64,000 nucleotides of DNA from Kalaharituber pfeilii (GCA_015179045.1 WHUZ01000014.1:1116001-1180000); one strand, 5' to 3'; shown: positions 31,991-45,926, counted from the stretch's first letter. The notes: generated by a model not told the origin, from the sequence alone. Program-made: numbers and translations.

Positions 31991-34900
31991 CTGAGTTGCA
32001 TTGCATATGGTCTCAATTCGAACAGGGAACGGCCTGTCAACTACAGCAACTTGCACGTAAGACCTGCAGTTGACACTACCAGAGCCGCACTCAACTTCGA
32101 CTCTTGAGCAAAGGCCGGGATTCAGAAATTTCTTCTTGTTTATGTTCACCAGTATGCCAATCTCTAGCTATCAATTACGTCCCTCTATACTTTCACGATT
32201 TAGAGAGATTTACAAAAAATGCTCTTCAAGAGAGTATATCAGAGCCAGATTTATCCCAGGGTGAGAAGATTCGAGGTGCGAGGGTAATCCATGAATACCT
32301 GTGTGGTGCCGGTGGTAATCAACCCCATAACCGGCATTACCATGCCAACTTTAGTCCTGTTTCGCATTCCGACGGATTGCGCACATAGCTACTAAATATC
32401 CGCATGATCCAACACCCCAGTAGCAAAAGGAAATTCTCTTCGTCATAAACTGCTAATCAAGAATCACAACGTTCTGTGACCGGCCGCCCCGCAGGTCTAC
32501 ATGTGCTTCCTTTTGAAATTCTCAAGAATATATCAACGATATATACGGAGTAGGTAGGAAGCTAAGAGATAACACAAGTCGAATTCATATCAAGTTGCAT
32601 TTACTGGACGGGCCCATTCCGATCCACTGCATGTACAACATCACCGGAATGTCCCTCCACCAGTAGCCTGACCACTTCAACATATGTGCATCCTGTTCCT
32701 AGGCTTCCAACTTCACCGCGGTTAGAAACACTAATATGTTCGAATGTCTATCCAAATTGTATGTTACAATTCTACAGTGTTACCTATGGAGTGTGCGCAG
32801 CGCTTACGGCAGAAATTCGCGGAGGCGGGGATACGGGTATCATGATCAACGGGATCAGCTGGAGAGAGGGCAGGAGATTGGTGTCAGGGGCTGAATGTCC
32901 TGCCCCGGCTTCCCAAAGAGCAATATGTTAGGCTAATAACTATTACGAACTCATGACGGTAATGCCCTGGTTGGGTTAACATACAATACGAGAGGTGCAA
33001 GTAGGGTGCAAGCACAATGGCGACTCTCGCTTCAGCTGGTTTCAGCAAATAGTGTTGATCCAAAAGCTGATGATAATGATCATAAGTTTGACCCAGAAAT
33101 CCTACCATATGAATCGGGGAACTACAGTAGACATCAGAGGTTAATCCTGCACACACCCTCAGAGCTCCACCATAGAGTCGATTCATTCTGTATAAGTTGT
33201 TGGCGATGCATTCTGAATTCTCCCTACTGCATGTGGCAATCCGGGAGCGGCAAAGGCCGTAATATGAACAATTGGCTGCTTGACTGTACTACTCTATTTC
33301 AGCGAATTATTTCAAATCAATGAGAGTTCTTACTATAATGGTATATTGGACACCAATGGTTAGATAGGTATCACCTCGTGGTTCACGCTTCTGAGTAAAT
33401 GTAGCTCCGGTGAAGCCCAAACGTAAGCTAGCTATATGTTCACCTTGGCATAAGCAATCTGTTCCCTACTGTTACTCTACTAAATTGTTATGAGTTGCTA
33501 CTTGTCTAAGTGGTTTAGGACTTGTACGTTTGACATGAACTGCATAGGTTGCCAATATTTCTCTATTCTGCAAACAAAGGAGGTGAGCTGGAAAACTTAC
33601 AATTGCGGCCATAATTAATCACTAAACCTATACAGGTTCAATTATGTGCATGTGTTTTGATATACTCATGATTTTTTGAAAACGTTTTATAATGTGAGCT
33701 TCAACGATTGAAAAACTTGCGGGGTAAGCTACGTCTGTTTTGCCGGCCTGGGATCGACCTCTGACACGGAAGGTTTGTTACGCAAAAATATATGATAATA
33801 TAGCCCGGTTGGCAAAATAATGGCTATGCAGAGTAGTGCGGTTTCACGCTTTTAGTTCTGGGGTCTGATTAGTTCTGGAAATACTTAACATTTGAACGTA
33901 ACCCCATACGTAAATCTTCTAGTCAACAGGCAACGTTCCATGGAATGAAAATCTCCAAGAACATCATGATTGTAGTAATAGCTACGATGTAATTGCTCCA
34001 TTCATGATTCATGCCTGTGATAATCATTCCTGGCAGTCTAGAATGGCTTTGGCCAATACTCGGATTGACTGAGGTGTGCCCGCCAAACGCTCGGATAATC
34101 TGCCAAGCTACCTGAGAACATATATATGGTGCCGCCTTGCTTGGGTAGCACGGGGCAGGTTAGCTGAACTCTGAAGGTCCTTAGTTAATTCCTTACGCCC
34201 TACAAGCTCAGAGTAACACTTGACAGACATATTATCGGATCTGCTATCGAACATATTGTAGATACTATAATATGTGTCCAAAGTTTAGGGCTTAGGGTAC
34301 ATTAGGATCATCTCATTGTACTACAGATAATTACAAGATTGACTGTGTTTAGGCTTCAATAAGACAGATCCTTGAAAGCTTAGTGGCCTCACAACCGATT
34401 GGTTACCGTGATAAGGTGCAAATCGTTCAGAACTATCACTGAATAAGTAATCCCAGGCAGTCAGTAGTTAAAGCCTTCACTTTGTTGTGTTCAGGTCCGT
34501 TGTTGCCTTAGCGGCTGTGAGGCGCTCAACTATGACCACAAGCCTCATATAACACATACGACTAGATGTTACCTGAATGCAGGCACTCTTCCAAATTGAA
34601 GTTTGAGTTTTTGAATTTGTGCTTCGCTGGTCCGCGGGGTAAGCACATGTGTGAGAGTGAAACTGAATACGGACGATATCGATTGACTCAAGCTTACGAT
34701 ATGTATGGAGTACAAAGCGTTGTTTTGCGGCGGTGACTCTTTGCCTGGGACATATAATCAGTCAAAAGTCATCGGATGAGATAAATTTCAGCAGCTGGTC
34801 GGTTAGCTATAGATCCTACACCTAGGCGAATTATCGTAGGTATGAAGTCACGTTGCAGTGCTTGTGTACAGGGCGTGTTATATGTATGAATCTGGCCTTA

Positions 34901-37900
34901 CTGAAGGCCTGCAGACTAAGCATGTACGTGACATACAGATAGCATATATGTAAGTATGTCTGTGCTGGCTTTTTTCGTCAATATATGGGACCTAAATAAA
35001 ATCATTGACGAGATTCAACGCTTGGTGACATATTTAAGATGTTTGTTGTATGCTTGGTTTTCAAAGTGAGGCTTTCATTGTCTGAGAAAGAGATCACATT
35101 TTTGCATCATAGACATCTATTTATATTGTAACAATTGAGTCTACAAAATCTGTTCCCAAGTTAGGGAACGACACCTGTCGTGCTCTGAGATTACTCAAAA
35201 GGTAATCGAAACTGAAAGTGTGAGTTGAGACAAGTGCCTTGGTGTAACTAATGGTTAATAGCATCGCGCCCAGACGTTTTTGCTGTTGGGTTAATAAGGA
35301 TGGGTTCATGCTGGTGGTTACAAGGCCGTAGAACCACTTGCCTTGGCGTATCCTTGGTATCATGTCCATGTGCCCTGACAATTCACTCTGACTCTGATGA
35401 CACACCTATGTATGACATCTAGGATGTATCGTGTTGCCATATTGTGCCAAGTTTATCATCTGACATTGAGATCTACAGTCAGATTCGAAAAAAATTGACT
35501 GCTGAAGGACACGTTTCATGCTTGATTTACGAGTCTACCACATTCATGTGGTGCAGATATACTGTATATGTGCACATTCCAGACTGATTCAAGAATCCAT
35601 GCAGACTTGGAGTATAGCGGCGCTAATTCTACTACATTCTTTTCCCAACCTGCGCCGATTCCGCTTCCTCGTCGCCGGCAATCGCTCTCCTCCCTAGCTC
35701 AGTTTTCTACTTTCGCCGTCAAATAAAATTTGTCAAAATCTCTCATGTCAACACCACTGGCATAACTGTATACAGAATCACTGAAAACGAATTGCTAGCC
35801 TCCACTGCCAGCCCTTCGACGCCTGCCTCAGCCGATACCTGACTTAGCTTGACCGATACATCCTGGGCCTGAAATGTAACGGGCCTTACGCACACAAGGC
35901 AGCGCAACAGTTGAAGATAACTTGAACTATACACATGTGACCAGGTTGCCATTACCTGTAATAGGCATTGCAGCGAATACAGAAGTAAAACATCATGATT
36001 GCATGGTTTATTTTTTGAGGTCTTATTGTGATAAGCGGCCGCAGCGCGTAGGCTACATTAGATATCTATGAGAACATAATTCTCGTAATCTAAATGTAGA
36101 ATGACAAATCGCATTCCGTGCCAGCTTGTGCATATGACTAGTTGTGAACTTTCGTATTACGAGCTGAATGTCCCAGACAGTCTCGAACCGGTCACACCTA
36201 TCACCTTGTGATAGTTTATAACCAATTCTTTACATCTCGGTTTTGTCTGCGTCAAATTCACGGCCTTCACTTTGAATGGCCGAAGTCAGCGACTATATAT
36301 GTCATTCAGTACGCCTTTGCTGACTACTAATACGGTGCTTTACCCTTTGATATCGCATACACATATTGGCGGTCGAATTGGTGACTTTAATTGGCCACAG
36401 CCCATCTTGTCTTATGTCATTGAGGCTACTGGACGTCATTGACTCCAGCGGAAATCATAAGCGCCCAAAGCACTTTTCTGGGTGTCCACATAGCCCATAG
36501 GGTCGGCATGCGAGCGTGTATGGTGGAGCCCACCTAGAAGGGACCACTTGTAACCGAAATTATGGACTTAAACTTGAACACACTACTTCATCACCCAACA
36601 AAATCCGATTTGAAAATCAAAGAATGTAGATACGTATTTTTTGGTCACACTTTGGAAAAAAGTAATATGCCAATATTGCTACGGTTGCAGAATTTGTACT
36701 AGTACGAGAACAAAAATTACTATATACAGGAGTTCAGCTTGTTGGGACGAGGCATCTTAGTGATTTCTTAGGTGTGTCCATACCTAGCACTATGATGTTA
36801 ATTCATTCCTTACTTTAAAAGAAGCTATAGGGCAGAATATAGATGTCTTAGCCAGTTCGATGTAGAGATATGAGTTGCGCGGTCAGCGGTATGAAAAAGG
36901 CTACCATGGAATTTGTATATTAGTCAGCAACCCAGGTGGTACTGTAGTCTCCTTATAGGTGAGCCCCGCCAGATGAACAAAAAAAGAATTAGTACTGGTC
37001 AACTCGAAAGGTTTTCAAACGTTTTTACACCCACAACAGAGACATATCCTGTCTTACTAGTCAAATAAATCGTCTCTGATGCATATTCAGCTTGCCAGTT
37101 TATTACAATGTCAATATTAGCAGTCTCGAACTTTGTTAATTTACAATATCCGGATCTTGTTTCTTAAGTAATAAATCTAGGATTGTGTATTTTTTTCCAA
37201 GGTCGCATCGTATAGGCTACGGTATAAGATATATACCCTAAATAATTTAGTACCCAATATATCTTGAAGGTATTTGTATACAAGTAGAGAAGGAGGCTGT
37301 GCTAAAGAGTACCAACTCAACGAGATCAGAGTACAATAGCAGTGGGAATAGTGTGGGCTTGATTACAATAGGATGGAATATAACATAGCATATACTCCGG
37401 TAGCAAGATAGAGAAGCTGGTAAGATAAATCGAAACTGGGACAGGCTTGGAGATCTGTACATTGAATATCAATAATACGCCGAAGTCACTCTTTCAACAA
37501 AACTGCAACTTCACATATTAAGGGTATTGAGACTGGAAGTATCCGATCGGATATAGCAGATATGGAAATGCAGATATCTGACCTGGTAATTTCATGTTCA
37601 CATGTTCACCGTACAAAAAAAAAAAAAATTGATGTTGAGATAACTTGAAGTGCTGGATGTACAAATCCGGTGGTGATATGGCATGTGTGAAAAGGATATC
37701 CGTCGCTTTTGCCGGTGGCTGCAGTAAGAAAGTTATAAGCAAAATCCTCTCACATGACATGCACTACATCACCTAACTACAACAATACTAAAGACCTAAA
37801 AAAATAGTGAGCTATATCCGGTTACCTATATTCGGTCCCAATAGCCACTCATATTCGGTGGATACTCTGACTAGCACCAAATACAAAGTGGCATCTTGCG

Positions 37901-38400
37901 AAGATGTTTACCTAATCGATCAGATATATCTAGTCTGAAATCCATATTGTCATAAATAGATAAGTGGTATCAACAACTATGCATATAGATCTAGTACGGA
38001 GTCCACTTTCATACACACTCAATTTTTCATTTTATCCGTCCACAGCCATTTGTGCGCAGCATCAAGGACATATGGTACGTCACCAAAAAAATAGTTTCAG
38101 GCGATTCATTCATGAGCCCCTACAGTCCCGTAGGAGTAACAATGGTCGTATGGTAACACTGGGCACAAGCTTGGCACTCTCCCCACCCGCCAAATGCACT
38201 CAATATCCTACAGAATATAGTGCTGGTAGGTGTAGTACTTTATGAGTTAAATTGAATGTGCTGATTCCAGATATGCAGTCCAACAGGCGAAAAGACTACA
38301 TCTATACCATCTACAATGTTACGAACTCCATTTCCTTGCACAGTAGACGCCCCAGCTCTCATGAGCTCATAGTTACCCTACGGCACCCCCAATTCTCGTG
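31991..38400. other. Long gene-poor, AT-leaning stretch
   Basis: No open frame exceeds about 105 codons and none shows a domain. A LINE-tail remnant lies at 36,485-36,515 and an A12 run at 37,616-37,627. This is likely old decayed repeat sequence. Confidence 0.5.
36485..36515 (+). mobile_element. Remnant of the LINE 3' hairpin tail
   Basis: CACATAGCCCATAGGGTCGG and the following CATGCGAG resemble the hairpin tail of LINE copies 1-3 (CCATAGCCCATAGGGCGGCACGCGA), with one inserted base and a few substitutions. No A-tail or coding sequence remains. Confidence 0.45.
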
Positions 38401-40060
38401 CGCTGCTGGCAATAGCGCTGTAGTATGGATGAAGTTAGCTAAAGCTTGCAACATAGTACTATATATATATACAACCTGAATTCTATTTCTCACTCCAAAT
38501 TGGCTACTTCAACCTCACCAACTCCCAATTCGGACGTGTGCAACCCCGATTTCGACCAAACTGGCTCCAAATCAAGCTTTATAGGTATAGGAGCTCGTGT
38601 CCTCTCCTCCTGCAGGTTCTGCTGCGCCCCCCACCATCAGCTACAACCCTCGCCCCACACCAACCACATCAGCTCCTCGTCCAAGTTTTCACCCACTTAT
38701 TCGCCCACGTCTTGCTACAACCACGGTATAGAGATCGGATAGGCCAATATATCTAACTCATAGCGCAGTAACAGCCGGTTGGGGATCCTGGTTTGGTTGT
38801 GGTCACCGCGCCATTTGACAAAAATACCAGTAACTGCCCATTAACGCCCACCGGTACGGCATGCTAATTGTCCATATGAGGGCGAAGAAGAAGGCTGTGG
38901 ATATGAATTAAGCTGAGAGAAGATACCAGACGGGTAGAACATGCCGATTGCCAATCACTGACGAGATAGAACTACCTTCCTATAGTGTTGCCTTTTGGCG
39001 AAAGGGCATTACGGGGCGGCAAGGCATCTCCTGACGATTGCTGTTATCTCCTTGTCTGGCGTCCTGTTCATGTATAGACTGGTAGGAATTACCGGGCAGT
39101 TACGGGTTGTTTTGTTGGCTTTTTGGGGGGTGGCAGTGGTAACGGCTCAATTGAGCCGGAATCGCCAACCAGTTGTTGCTGGACCATGGTCGAGTAGGAG
39201 CACTATAGCAGTGGCTGCAGCAGGTGAGAACGTGGTCAAGGACGTGGGCGAGGATGTGGGTAAGGAGCTGTAAGTGGAAACCACGGCAACCAAACGATGT
39301 CGTAGTTTTCCCTAGAGCCGCTTTGCGCGAAACTAAACTGTGAGTTTCCGCCCACAGAAATTGGAATTGTCCAACGGCGGAGGTTAGTATAGCCATGTAT
39401 CATTTCGCTTTCTACAGCAAACTGCATCACGACATCGACATTGCATTGCACCACTATTGTGGCAGAACTCAATCTCATGATATCCTCACTGCACACCTAT
39501 TATTAGCAATTGGAGTAGAAATAACAGAGTACATGCTGTTATTTTACAATAAAACCCCTATGCGGACATCAGCATTGCAAGGAAATACGTACGTACAGGA
39601 GGTCTATTTTTCAGCCCGCCTGCAGCATCCTTTGGAAGGACCACTTTGCTCACAGTTCTGACATTTTGGTTAGGCTGATTGAGTGCTATAGCAGAAGGCA
39701 TAGACAGTGATAGTGATAGCAGTAGTAGCTTAAGACTCGCAATGCAATAGCTATAGCTGCAATTGACAAGTTTGACATTGGTGGTCGTGGGATAAAATTT
39801 TTTTTTTGCACAATGAGGATGTAGCAAACCAAACCTTCAAGCTGCCGTCTTTTTTTTTGCACTGCATATCTGTAGGTGCGTACGTAGTTGAATTGTAGCA
39901 AACAAACACTTCCCTAGTTCCAATTACACCTCTTACGTCGTATCCCGCCTAACCCCTCCCTTGTAGGGGTAACACTCTGTGTTGTGAGTCGAAAAGCGGT
40001 TCTGGCCTAGTCCAACCATTTTTCCCTGAAACTCCGCTTAGTCAGCGTCTGGTTACGACA
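38400..40060. other. No gene recognised
   Basis: Several 70-98-codon frames occur on both strands at 38,446-39,496, without domains. Two T-tracts followed by GCAC (39,798-39,812 and 39,850-39,862) form a loose direct repeat. Confidence 0.4.
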
Positions 40061-40061
40061 C

Positions 40062-40940
40062 TACAGGCTATAATGAAGGGACCGATTTTCTTCACTATAA
40101 CCAGTTTTCACTACAGTTAGACCTTGCTATATCATAACGAACACGTAAAATTTGGCCCTTTCTTTTCGTTATAGCAAAGGTTTTCGTTATAGAAAATGGT
40201 GACATATTAGTCATGCAACCTTGGCAGCTGAATTCAGACTCCTCAACAGCTACTGCAGCACATTTCGTATTGAGTTACTAGCATAGGAAATAACCAAACA
40301 AGAAATATTCGAGACTATAAAATAAAGCATAAGTGAATCTTGAACTAATAGAAATCTGTAATGGACTGCCTTCGGTCCAACAAGCACTCAGTAATGAGAA
40401 CAGTCAAGATGTCAACAACTACTAACAAGCAGTGAGCAGCAAGTAAAATTGAGAAGCATCAGATTATCTATGCAAGAGCTGAAACATCTATAAGATATCA
40501 GATCTTGAATGAGTTTCATCGGCATTTTATGAATGTCATTGTCTTAATAGTATAAAATTCTTATAAACATTTAGGCTTTGCTATTCGTCGCAGGCAAGGA
40601 TATAAGAGTAGCTTAGTGGATCGCCAGGGGTTTCTATAGATTTCATTTGCCACTTTTCGTTATAGCAAGAAACCATTTGTATGTAGACAGAAATAACTTC
40701 CCCTAAATTTTTTCCTTTCGTTATTTGGTGGGATTTCGTTATAGCAAGGGCAGAATAGGTATCGCCGAGGGCAGTGCGTTCGTAATAGCAAGGTTTTCGC
40801 TATAGCGGTTCGTTATAGCAAGGTCTGACTGTATAGCGAGGGCACTTTCTTTGCATATGTATACAAAGAATCTCGCCCATTCCTTCACTATAGCCAGGTT
40901 TTCACTAAAAAGAGGTTCATTATTGCCAGGGTCGCCTGTA
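40062..40940 (+). mobile_element. MITE-A, copy 2, split by a nested MITE-B
   Basis: The outer parts 40,064-40,111 and 40,834-40,938 together align with the reverse complement of MITE-A copy 1 (15,514-15,687). Shared blocks include CACTATAACCAGTTTT, GAGGGCACTTTCTTT and TCACTATAGCCAGGTTTTCA. TA lies at each end (40,062-40,063 and 40,939-40,940). The left terminal repeat has lost several bases relative to copy 1. Confidence 0.88.
40112..40833. mobile_element. MITE-B, pogo-like, nested in MITE-A
   Basis: The element at 40,114-40,831 (718 bp) is flanked by TA at 40,112-40,113 and 40,832-40,833. The ends are inverted repeats: left CAGTTAGACCTTGCTATATC, right (reverse complement) CAGTCAGACCTTGCTATAAC. 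The motif CGTTATAGCAAGG recurs several times near each end, as in pogo/Fot1-type elements. No transposase is encoded. It inserted at a TA inside MITE-A. Confidence 0.88.
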
Positions 40941-40944
40941 ATTC

Positions 40945-42375
40945 TGGCCGTGGCTCCGTCCTGCAGAGGTAGATTCACGGATCAGATAAATGCCAGTTCA
41001 CTAATTGCCCTGTGCGAATCTTGGCTGATTCCTACAATCAGATAAATACTGGATCAGCACAAGCCCAAGAATTTATCTGATTCTATCTGCAATCAAGTGA
41101 GAAAGAATTGCGAGACCAAGCCAAACGTAGGAACGTTGTTTCCAACTCGAGACTGGTTTGCAACCAGACTATGCATAGATTGTTGGTGCTGTGGGGATAG
41201 GGAAACGGTAGCGGGTAGTTAAAAGAATTCAAATACCTACCCCAATAAGAGTGAAGGCTGTTGGGTGTTTGGTGTTGTTTGTGCCTCTCTTACCCTCTCC
41301 TTTCTCATCTTTTCCCATCGTTCGGTACTAGTATCATAAGGTTATCACTGCGGAAGTGGACATAAATGCGGGTAAATAGTTGTGTCTATCTATGACTTTT
41401 CATTATCATCTTTCAGCATACAGACTCTTTCCTTCATCTTGCACTCGCGCACTAGGTATGAAGAGAGCTTCACTCCAGGTAGATAGAAATTGGATAAGTC
41501 TGGCTACGAGACTAGAAAATGGAAGCAGATACGCTAGCCAAGGAAGACATTTATCAGATTCTTTGCATACTTCATGGTGGGGACGGCCCAGCGTCAGGTG
41601 CGACCAAAAATCAGATACATACCAATATATATATGATATTCGCTGTTAGCTTCAGGCTTATCAGATTCTGCCATTTGTCTTTTACATTGCTGGAACGCGG
41701 AGTGCTGTGGAGTACGGCAATGAGAAAGCGAGACCGGGAGGGATTTGGACTCCGGAAAACTGAAGAAGTTAAATTGAGCGGAGAACCCTTCCGGCGGAAA
41801 AGAACGTTCTGCGAAAAGGATTCTCCAAAGTTACGCTCGCAATAGTAAAGTTCCTACTGATTATCTCATCACGGTGCCAAGAGGTCTGGGAAGCTACTCT
41901 TCACTTCCCCACCTTCACCGGTTACTAATCTTGCAGGACCCAGGGAGCCGCCTGTCGTCACCATCTCCCTGAAACTGAACGATCAACAACGTAACGAACC
42001 GAACGAGAGATCTGATTAAACGAACCCCCGCTTTTTGTCGCTGCTTTCTGGGAACTGCAGCTTGCGTCATCTTATCGACTCATCTTCTCCTTCACCGTTC
42101 CCCAACTCTCTAACTCCGCAAGCTCATTTTCGTCACCGGAACCAGTTCAGGGTGGTCCATGGTTACCTTTTAGGCGAGGAATCTGCCATAAGCTTGGGAC
42201 TATTATTCGTGTTTGATCTCAGTCGGACGAACCCATTGAGGATATCTGCATTTAACGCCGATTCATCTGTCTTCGACTCAGTGGAAACGAGAGCACCCAG
42301 AATTTGCAGGTTTTGAACTGGAGCCCACCGACACGGCTTCTTTTGCACCAGGAGCCTGAAACACGCTGTTCCCTC
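40945..42375. other. Intergenic stretch upstream of the coiled-coil gene
   Basis: No convincing frame. Pyrimidine-rich stretches at 42,050-42,130 fit a promoter or 5' UTR of the gene starting at 42,380. Confidence 0.4.
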
Positions 42376-42379
42376 CGAT

Positions 42380-43234
42380 ATGACAGCATTAGCCTCAGTA
42401 CCCCGCCAGCGGGTAGTTTCTTCCGCACCCATTTTAGTGAACGCCTTCTCATCGGTTTACCCTCTTGGTTCGCGGAGAACCATCTGCACCTATCACCTCC
42501 GGAGTCCTCTGGAGGCTCTATGTTCAATCCCATCATTGGGAACAGGAAGATCCACATTGTGCGTAGAAGCCCGGTATAACAGGAAAAGACTAGTTTGCAT
42601 TAAGGGGTTAAGCAGTACTGCGGTCTGCAGCGGGGAGGATGGACGGAACAAAATGGACCCAATCATCTCAAACAAGGTAGTTCACGGGCCGCGCTACGGT
42701 GGAAAGTGGGACAGCGTTTCGGTATATCACGGCACTTTCGATCCCACCGTTCCGCCCGACATCAAATCTCGCTTCTTAGAATGGAAAGAGAAGGAAGAAG
42801 CTAAAACAGAGAAAGAGGCTGAACGTGAGCGCGAGAAAGCTCAAGAACGTGAACGTCGACATAAAGAGTTTGCCAAAGACGACAAGAAAATTATTCCGCA
42901 TCCTGTCCCTGTCATACCGCCTTACCAGAAAATTCCGTCGCAGCAACTTACGGCTGAGATTGGGGGGAGTTCCAAGCAGACCAATCAACACCACCTAGAA
43001 TATCAAAAGCAGAAAGCGCAGCCGAAGTCAGTGAAGGAGTTGCAGGTGGAAGTGCCGGAGGAACCGGCCAAGGTGGTGGAGGTGAAATCTGGGCCAGCAA
43101 CTCCAATGAAGAGTGGACGTGTGTCCATAGGGGTTTCCCCATTGCAGGCGGAGGGGATGAAAATCGTGCAGGCGTCGGAAGGGCCGGAAGCGGTGGAGGT
43201 CAACGTACCGGAGATGGGAACGTGCGGAGCTTGA
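42380..43234 (+). CDS. Hypothetical protein with a charged coiled coil
   Basis: A single-exon frame of 284 codons with ATG at 42,380. The first 75 residues are Arg/Ser-rich without acidic residues in the first 44, and could be a mitochondrial presequence. Alternatively the true start is M92 (42,653, MDPIISNKVVHGPRYGGKWD), with the upstream part being 5' UTR. Residues about 129-170 form a strongly charged helix (EWKEKEEAKTEKEAERERE) likely to be a coiled coil. The rest is Pro/Val/Glu-rich and low complexity. No family is recognised. Coding is supported by length, ATG and composition. Confidence 0.55.
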   Translation: MTALASVPRQRVVSSAPILVNAFSSVYPLGSRRTICTYHLRSPLEALCSIPSLGTGRSTLCVEARYNRKRLVCIKGLSSTAVCSGEDGRNKMDPIISNKVVHGPRYGGKWDSVSVYHGTFDPTVPPDIKSRFLEWKEKEEAKTEKEAEREREKAQERERRHKEFAKDDKKIIPHPVPVIPPYQKIPSQQLTAEIGGSSKQTNQHHLEYQKQKAQPKSVKELQVEVPEEPAKVVEVKSGPATPMKSGRVSIGVSPLQAEGMKIVQASEGPEAVEVNVPEMGTCGA

Positions 43235-43239
43235 GGAAA

Positions 43240-45780
43240 CAGGAGCCTGGGGCGTGACAGAGCGGGATCGGTGAGGTCAACTCCGAGGATAAGTCTCCGA
43301 AGGTTCGCGCGACGGCGGCACAATTCAACATCAGTTTCGCCAACAACGTACCCACCGTTGTTACCTGCCAGTGGTAAATTAAGAAAGTCCTACATCGGAT
43401 TTTCATCATCTTTTGGACATCAATCGAAGGATATGCAATGATACCACTTTCGTCACTGTGTAGTTGGAAGATTTCGGTGTTTGGAAGGCAAGGAGCTCGA
43501 GTGACTGATTTTGCAAATCAGAAAATAGGGGGAAAAGTACAAAAGAACGCTCGAAACTAATTTGAAACATCTGCTGGCCTCGCTATTTCCTTCTATTTGG
43601 ACAATACTACTCGGCGATCATTGGGTTTTTATCTTTCTTATTATATATTGAAGTTAGTTGGTAGTAGTGTGTGTATTTATGTGGATAGGGGGGGACGGCG
43701 TATCATTATTCAGGAGGGGGTTGATGCTATGAGATCTACTACTGTAATACTTGGATTGGGAATACTTGTGTACAACTACCGTGAAAACGGAATGCACTGG
43801 TATGCCATTGAGGGGCATGCCGTTTTGATTGACGGTTCCAGTTTTTATAAGAACCCACCGCCGCCTGCAACTTTGGTGTCTTGTTAGTTGATGACATTGA
43901 ATCAAATGCATTTGGAACTATCACATCGTTTCCTCAAACTCCTTGACCGTAGAAAGGTGTTCGTAGGACTATATATTTCCCCATGTTACCATAGCATGAT
44001 CGGGCAAATCCTGCTTCTTGACATCCTCATCTCACACAACTTCGACTTGCAATGTTTTGTGCCCATTCCACTTCCCGTGATTGTCTCTATTCGACTTTAG
44101 TCTTTTCTCTGAGTCCTTACTATGCGCTGTTGTCACTTCGCCGCGAATGATATTAGCATAGTGAACATCAGTGGAAATCATCTGAATCCCATTGAAGCAG
44201 CGCCTAGTTTATTTATTGCGTATCCTGTTTCATTCTCCGGAAGTCCTTCGGTCGGTAAAGTCAGGTTTCCTGAGAATTAGCTTTACATTAGCAGAGCCAT
44301 GATATCAACGTAATTAGAATGTGAATTGAATGCGACTTCACTTAATGATGTACTGTCACCAGACTCTATTACATCTTCATTTGGAGAGGCCGTAACTCGA
44401 ATTTAGAGAGATTTACCCTGCTATCCCCGGACGTAGTTCCGTCTTCCTGTCACTTGTTGCGTTCCTCCTCGTTTGAGTTAGTACGGCTAAACCTATCGTG
44501 TGCCTTAGCAAATCTCCCCTGTCAAACCACTGTAAAACACAACATAGGGTGTAAAACGTCTAACGGTCTTATATAGTGCATCCAAACATCTCTGATGAAT
44601 TTGACGCTAGAAATTTAAATCTGGCATTTAGTACAGTCGTCTTGGTACTGTTGAGTGATAGAGCAGGGGAGGTTGTTAATGCCGTATACTTTGGCATCTT
44701 TGTCGTAACCAGATGTCACCCACTGCTGATCACAATAGGGGACAAAAGTAACAACGCGGAAGATGGCACAAACACCCATATGATCCATACTTTCTGAATG
44801 GGTAACAGACCTCATCCGCATACTCCTCGTCGCTGTTTCAAATCCCTCAATGAAGGAAGTTTTAAATTGCTGCGCCAACCACTACCTACCTGAGTAGTGT
44901 TAGGCCAATGTCACGTGATGTAAGAAAATAACGTGATTTCACACTTCATCCGTTTAGCCAGCACGCCTGCGCAACATATCATAAAGCTTAAATCTTATTC
45001 ATCAGCATGACGGCGGTATGTCCCAACCTTGATCATCAGGTTTGCCGGAGTGGGTCAACATTGAGGTATTGTAGACCAGAGTGTAGTGCGTAGAAATAGT
45101 CAATTGAACTCAGTGACGCGCGTGCGGGCCAGTGAATATATCGATTTGAGACGAAATGACACAGGCAGGCGTGGGAAGTATGGGAACTGCACTGTAGGAG
45201 TAAGAATGGAGTTATGGAATAGCCTTTGAATTTCCTCAGTGTAACTGACCTTGCGGAGGCAATGGATTGATAATACTGAGTCCTAGCTGGAGCAAGCTAT
45301 ACTCGTTTTCGCACAATGTAATCTTGTTCATGAGCTTCATTCCCGTAACCGGCTGTAAAATCAGATGTTACTTCCGTATGGGGACTTCTGTCCACGGCAT
45401 TGAGAAAGATTTCATGGCCAATTTGTGGCATTCACGTTTATCTCGTCTCGAGACCTTATTTGTAAATTCTAATACTTGTAGTTCATCGCTTGTAACTATA
45501 GGTAGCGAAAAAAAAGAGGAAGCGTCATACCCTCAAAAAAGGTTAATTCTCCCTGCCCACGTTCAGGAACCGTGAAGTAATATGGCTTTCGCAACAAAAA
45601 GTTACGCCAAAAGTTTATTCCACGTATCTTTCCCGAGGATGCGAAGCTCAAATTGCTGTGGACTCCCCAAGACGGAACATGCATTGGTGAAGCAGGCCTT
45701 GCCGCTGTGAAGTAATAGTGATTGCGCCCACTTGGATCCACACTTTGTGGATCTTTTGCCGCTGGTCACGCTCAACACAA
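43240..45780. other. Gene-poor stretch
   Basis: The longest frames are about 100 codons without domains. No repeat family was recognised. Confidence 0.45.
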
Positions 45781-45790
45781 ATGGCTTGGG

Positions 45791-45797
45791 TATATAA
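45791..45797 (+). promoter_or_regulatory. Possible TATA box of the repeat-protein gene
   Basis: TATATAA lies 130 bp upstream of the ATG at 45,927, with a CT-rich and CAATCC-containing stretch between. Spacing is plausible for a fungal promoter. Confidence 0.4.
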
Positions 45798-45926
45798 TTC
45801 TGCTATATTCGCGCTCCTACCAAATCACAACATTCAATCCATCCCATCGCTTGTACATAGCTAAGAAAGAACCCAGAGTCCTATATTTCTGGAGGAACCA
45901 GATTCGACCTCCCTGATAGATTCGAG

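Noticed and set aside
31802..31997. Cluster of CCTCAGGCT/AGCCTGAGG motifs
   Set aside because: The motifs are frequent but irregularly spaced and do not define boundaries. A loosely similar cluster near 61.6 kb did not align.
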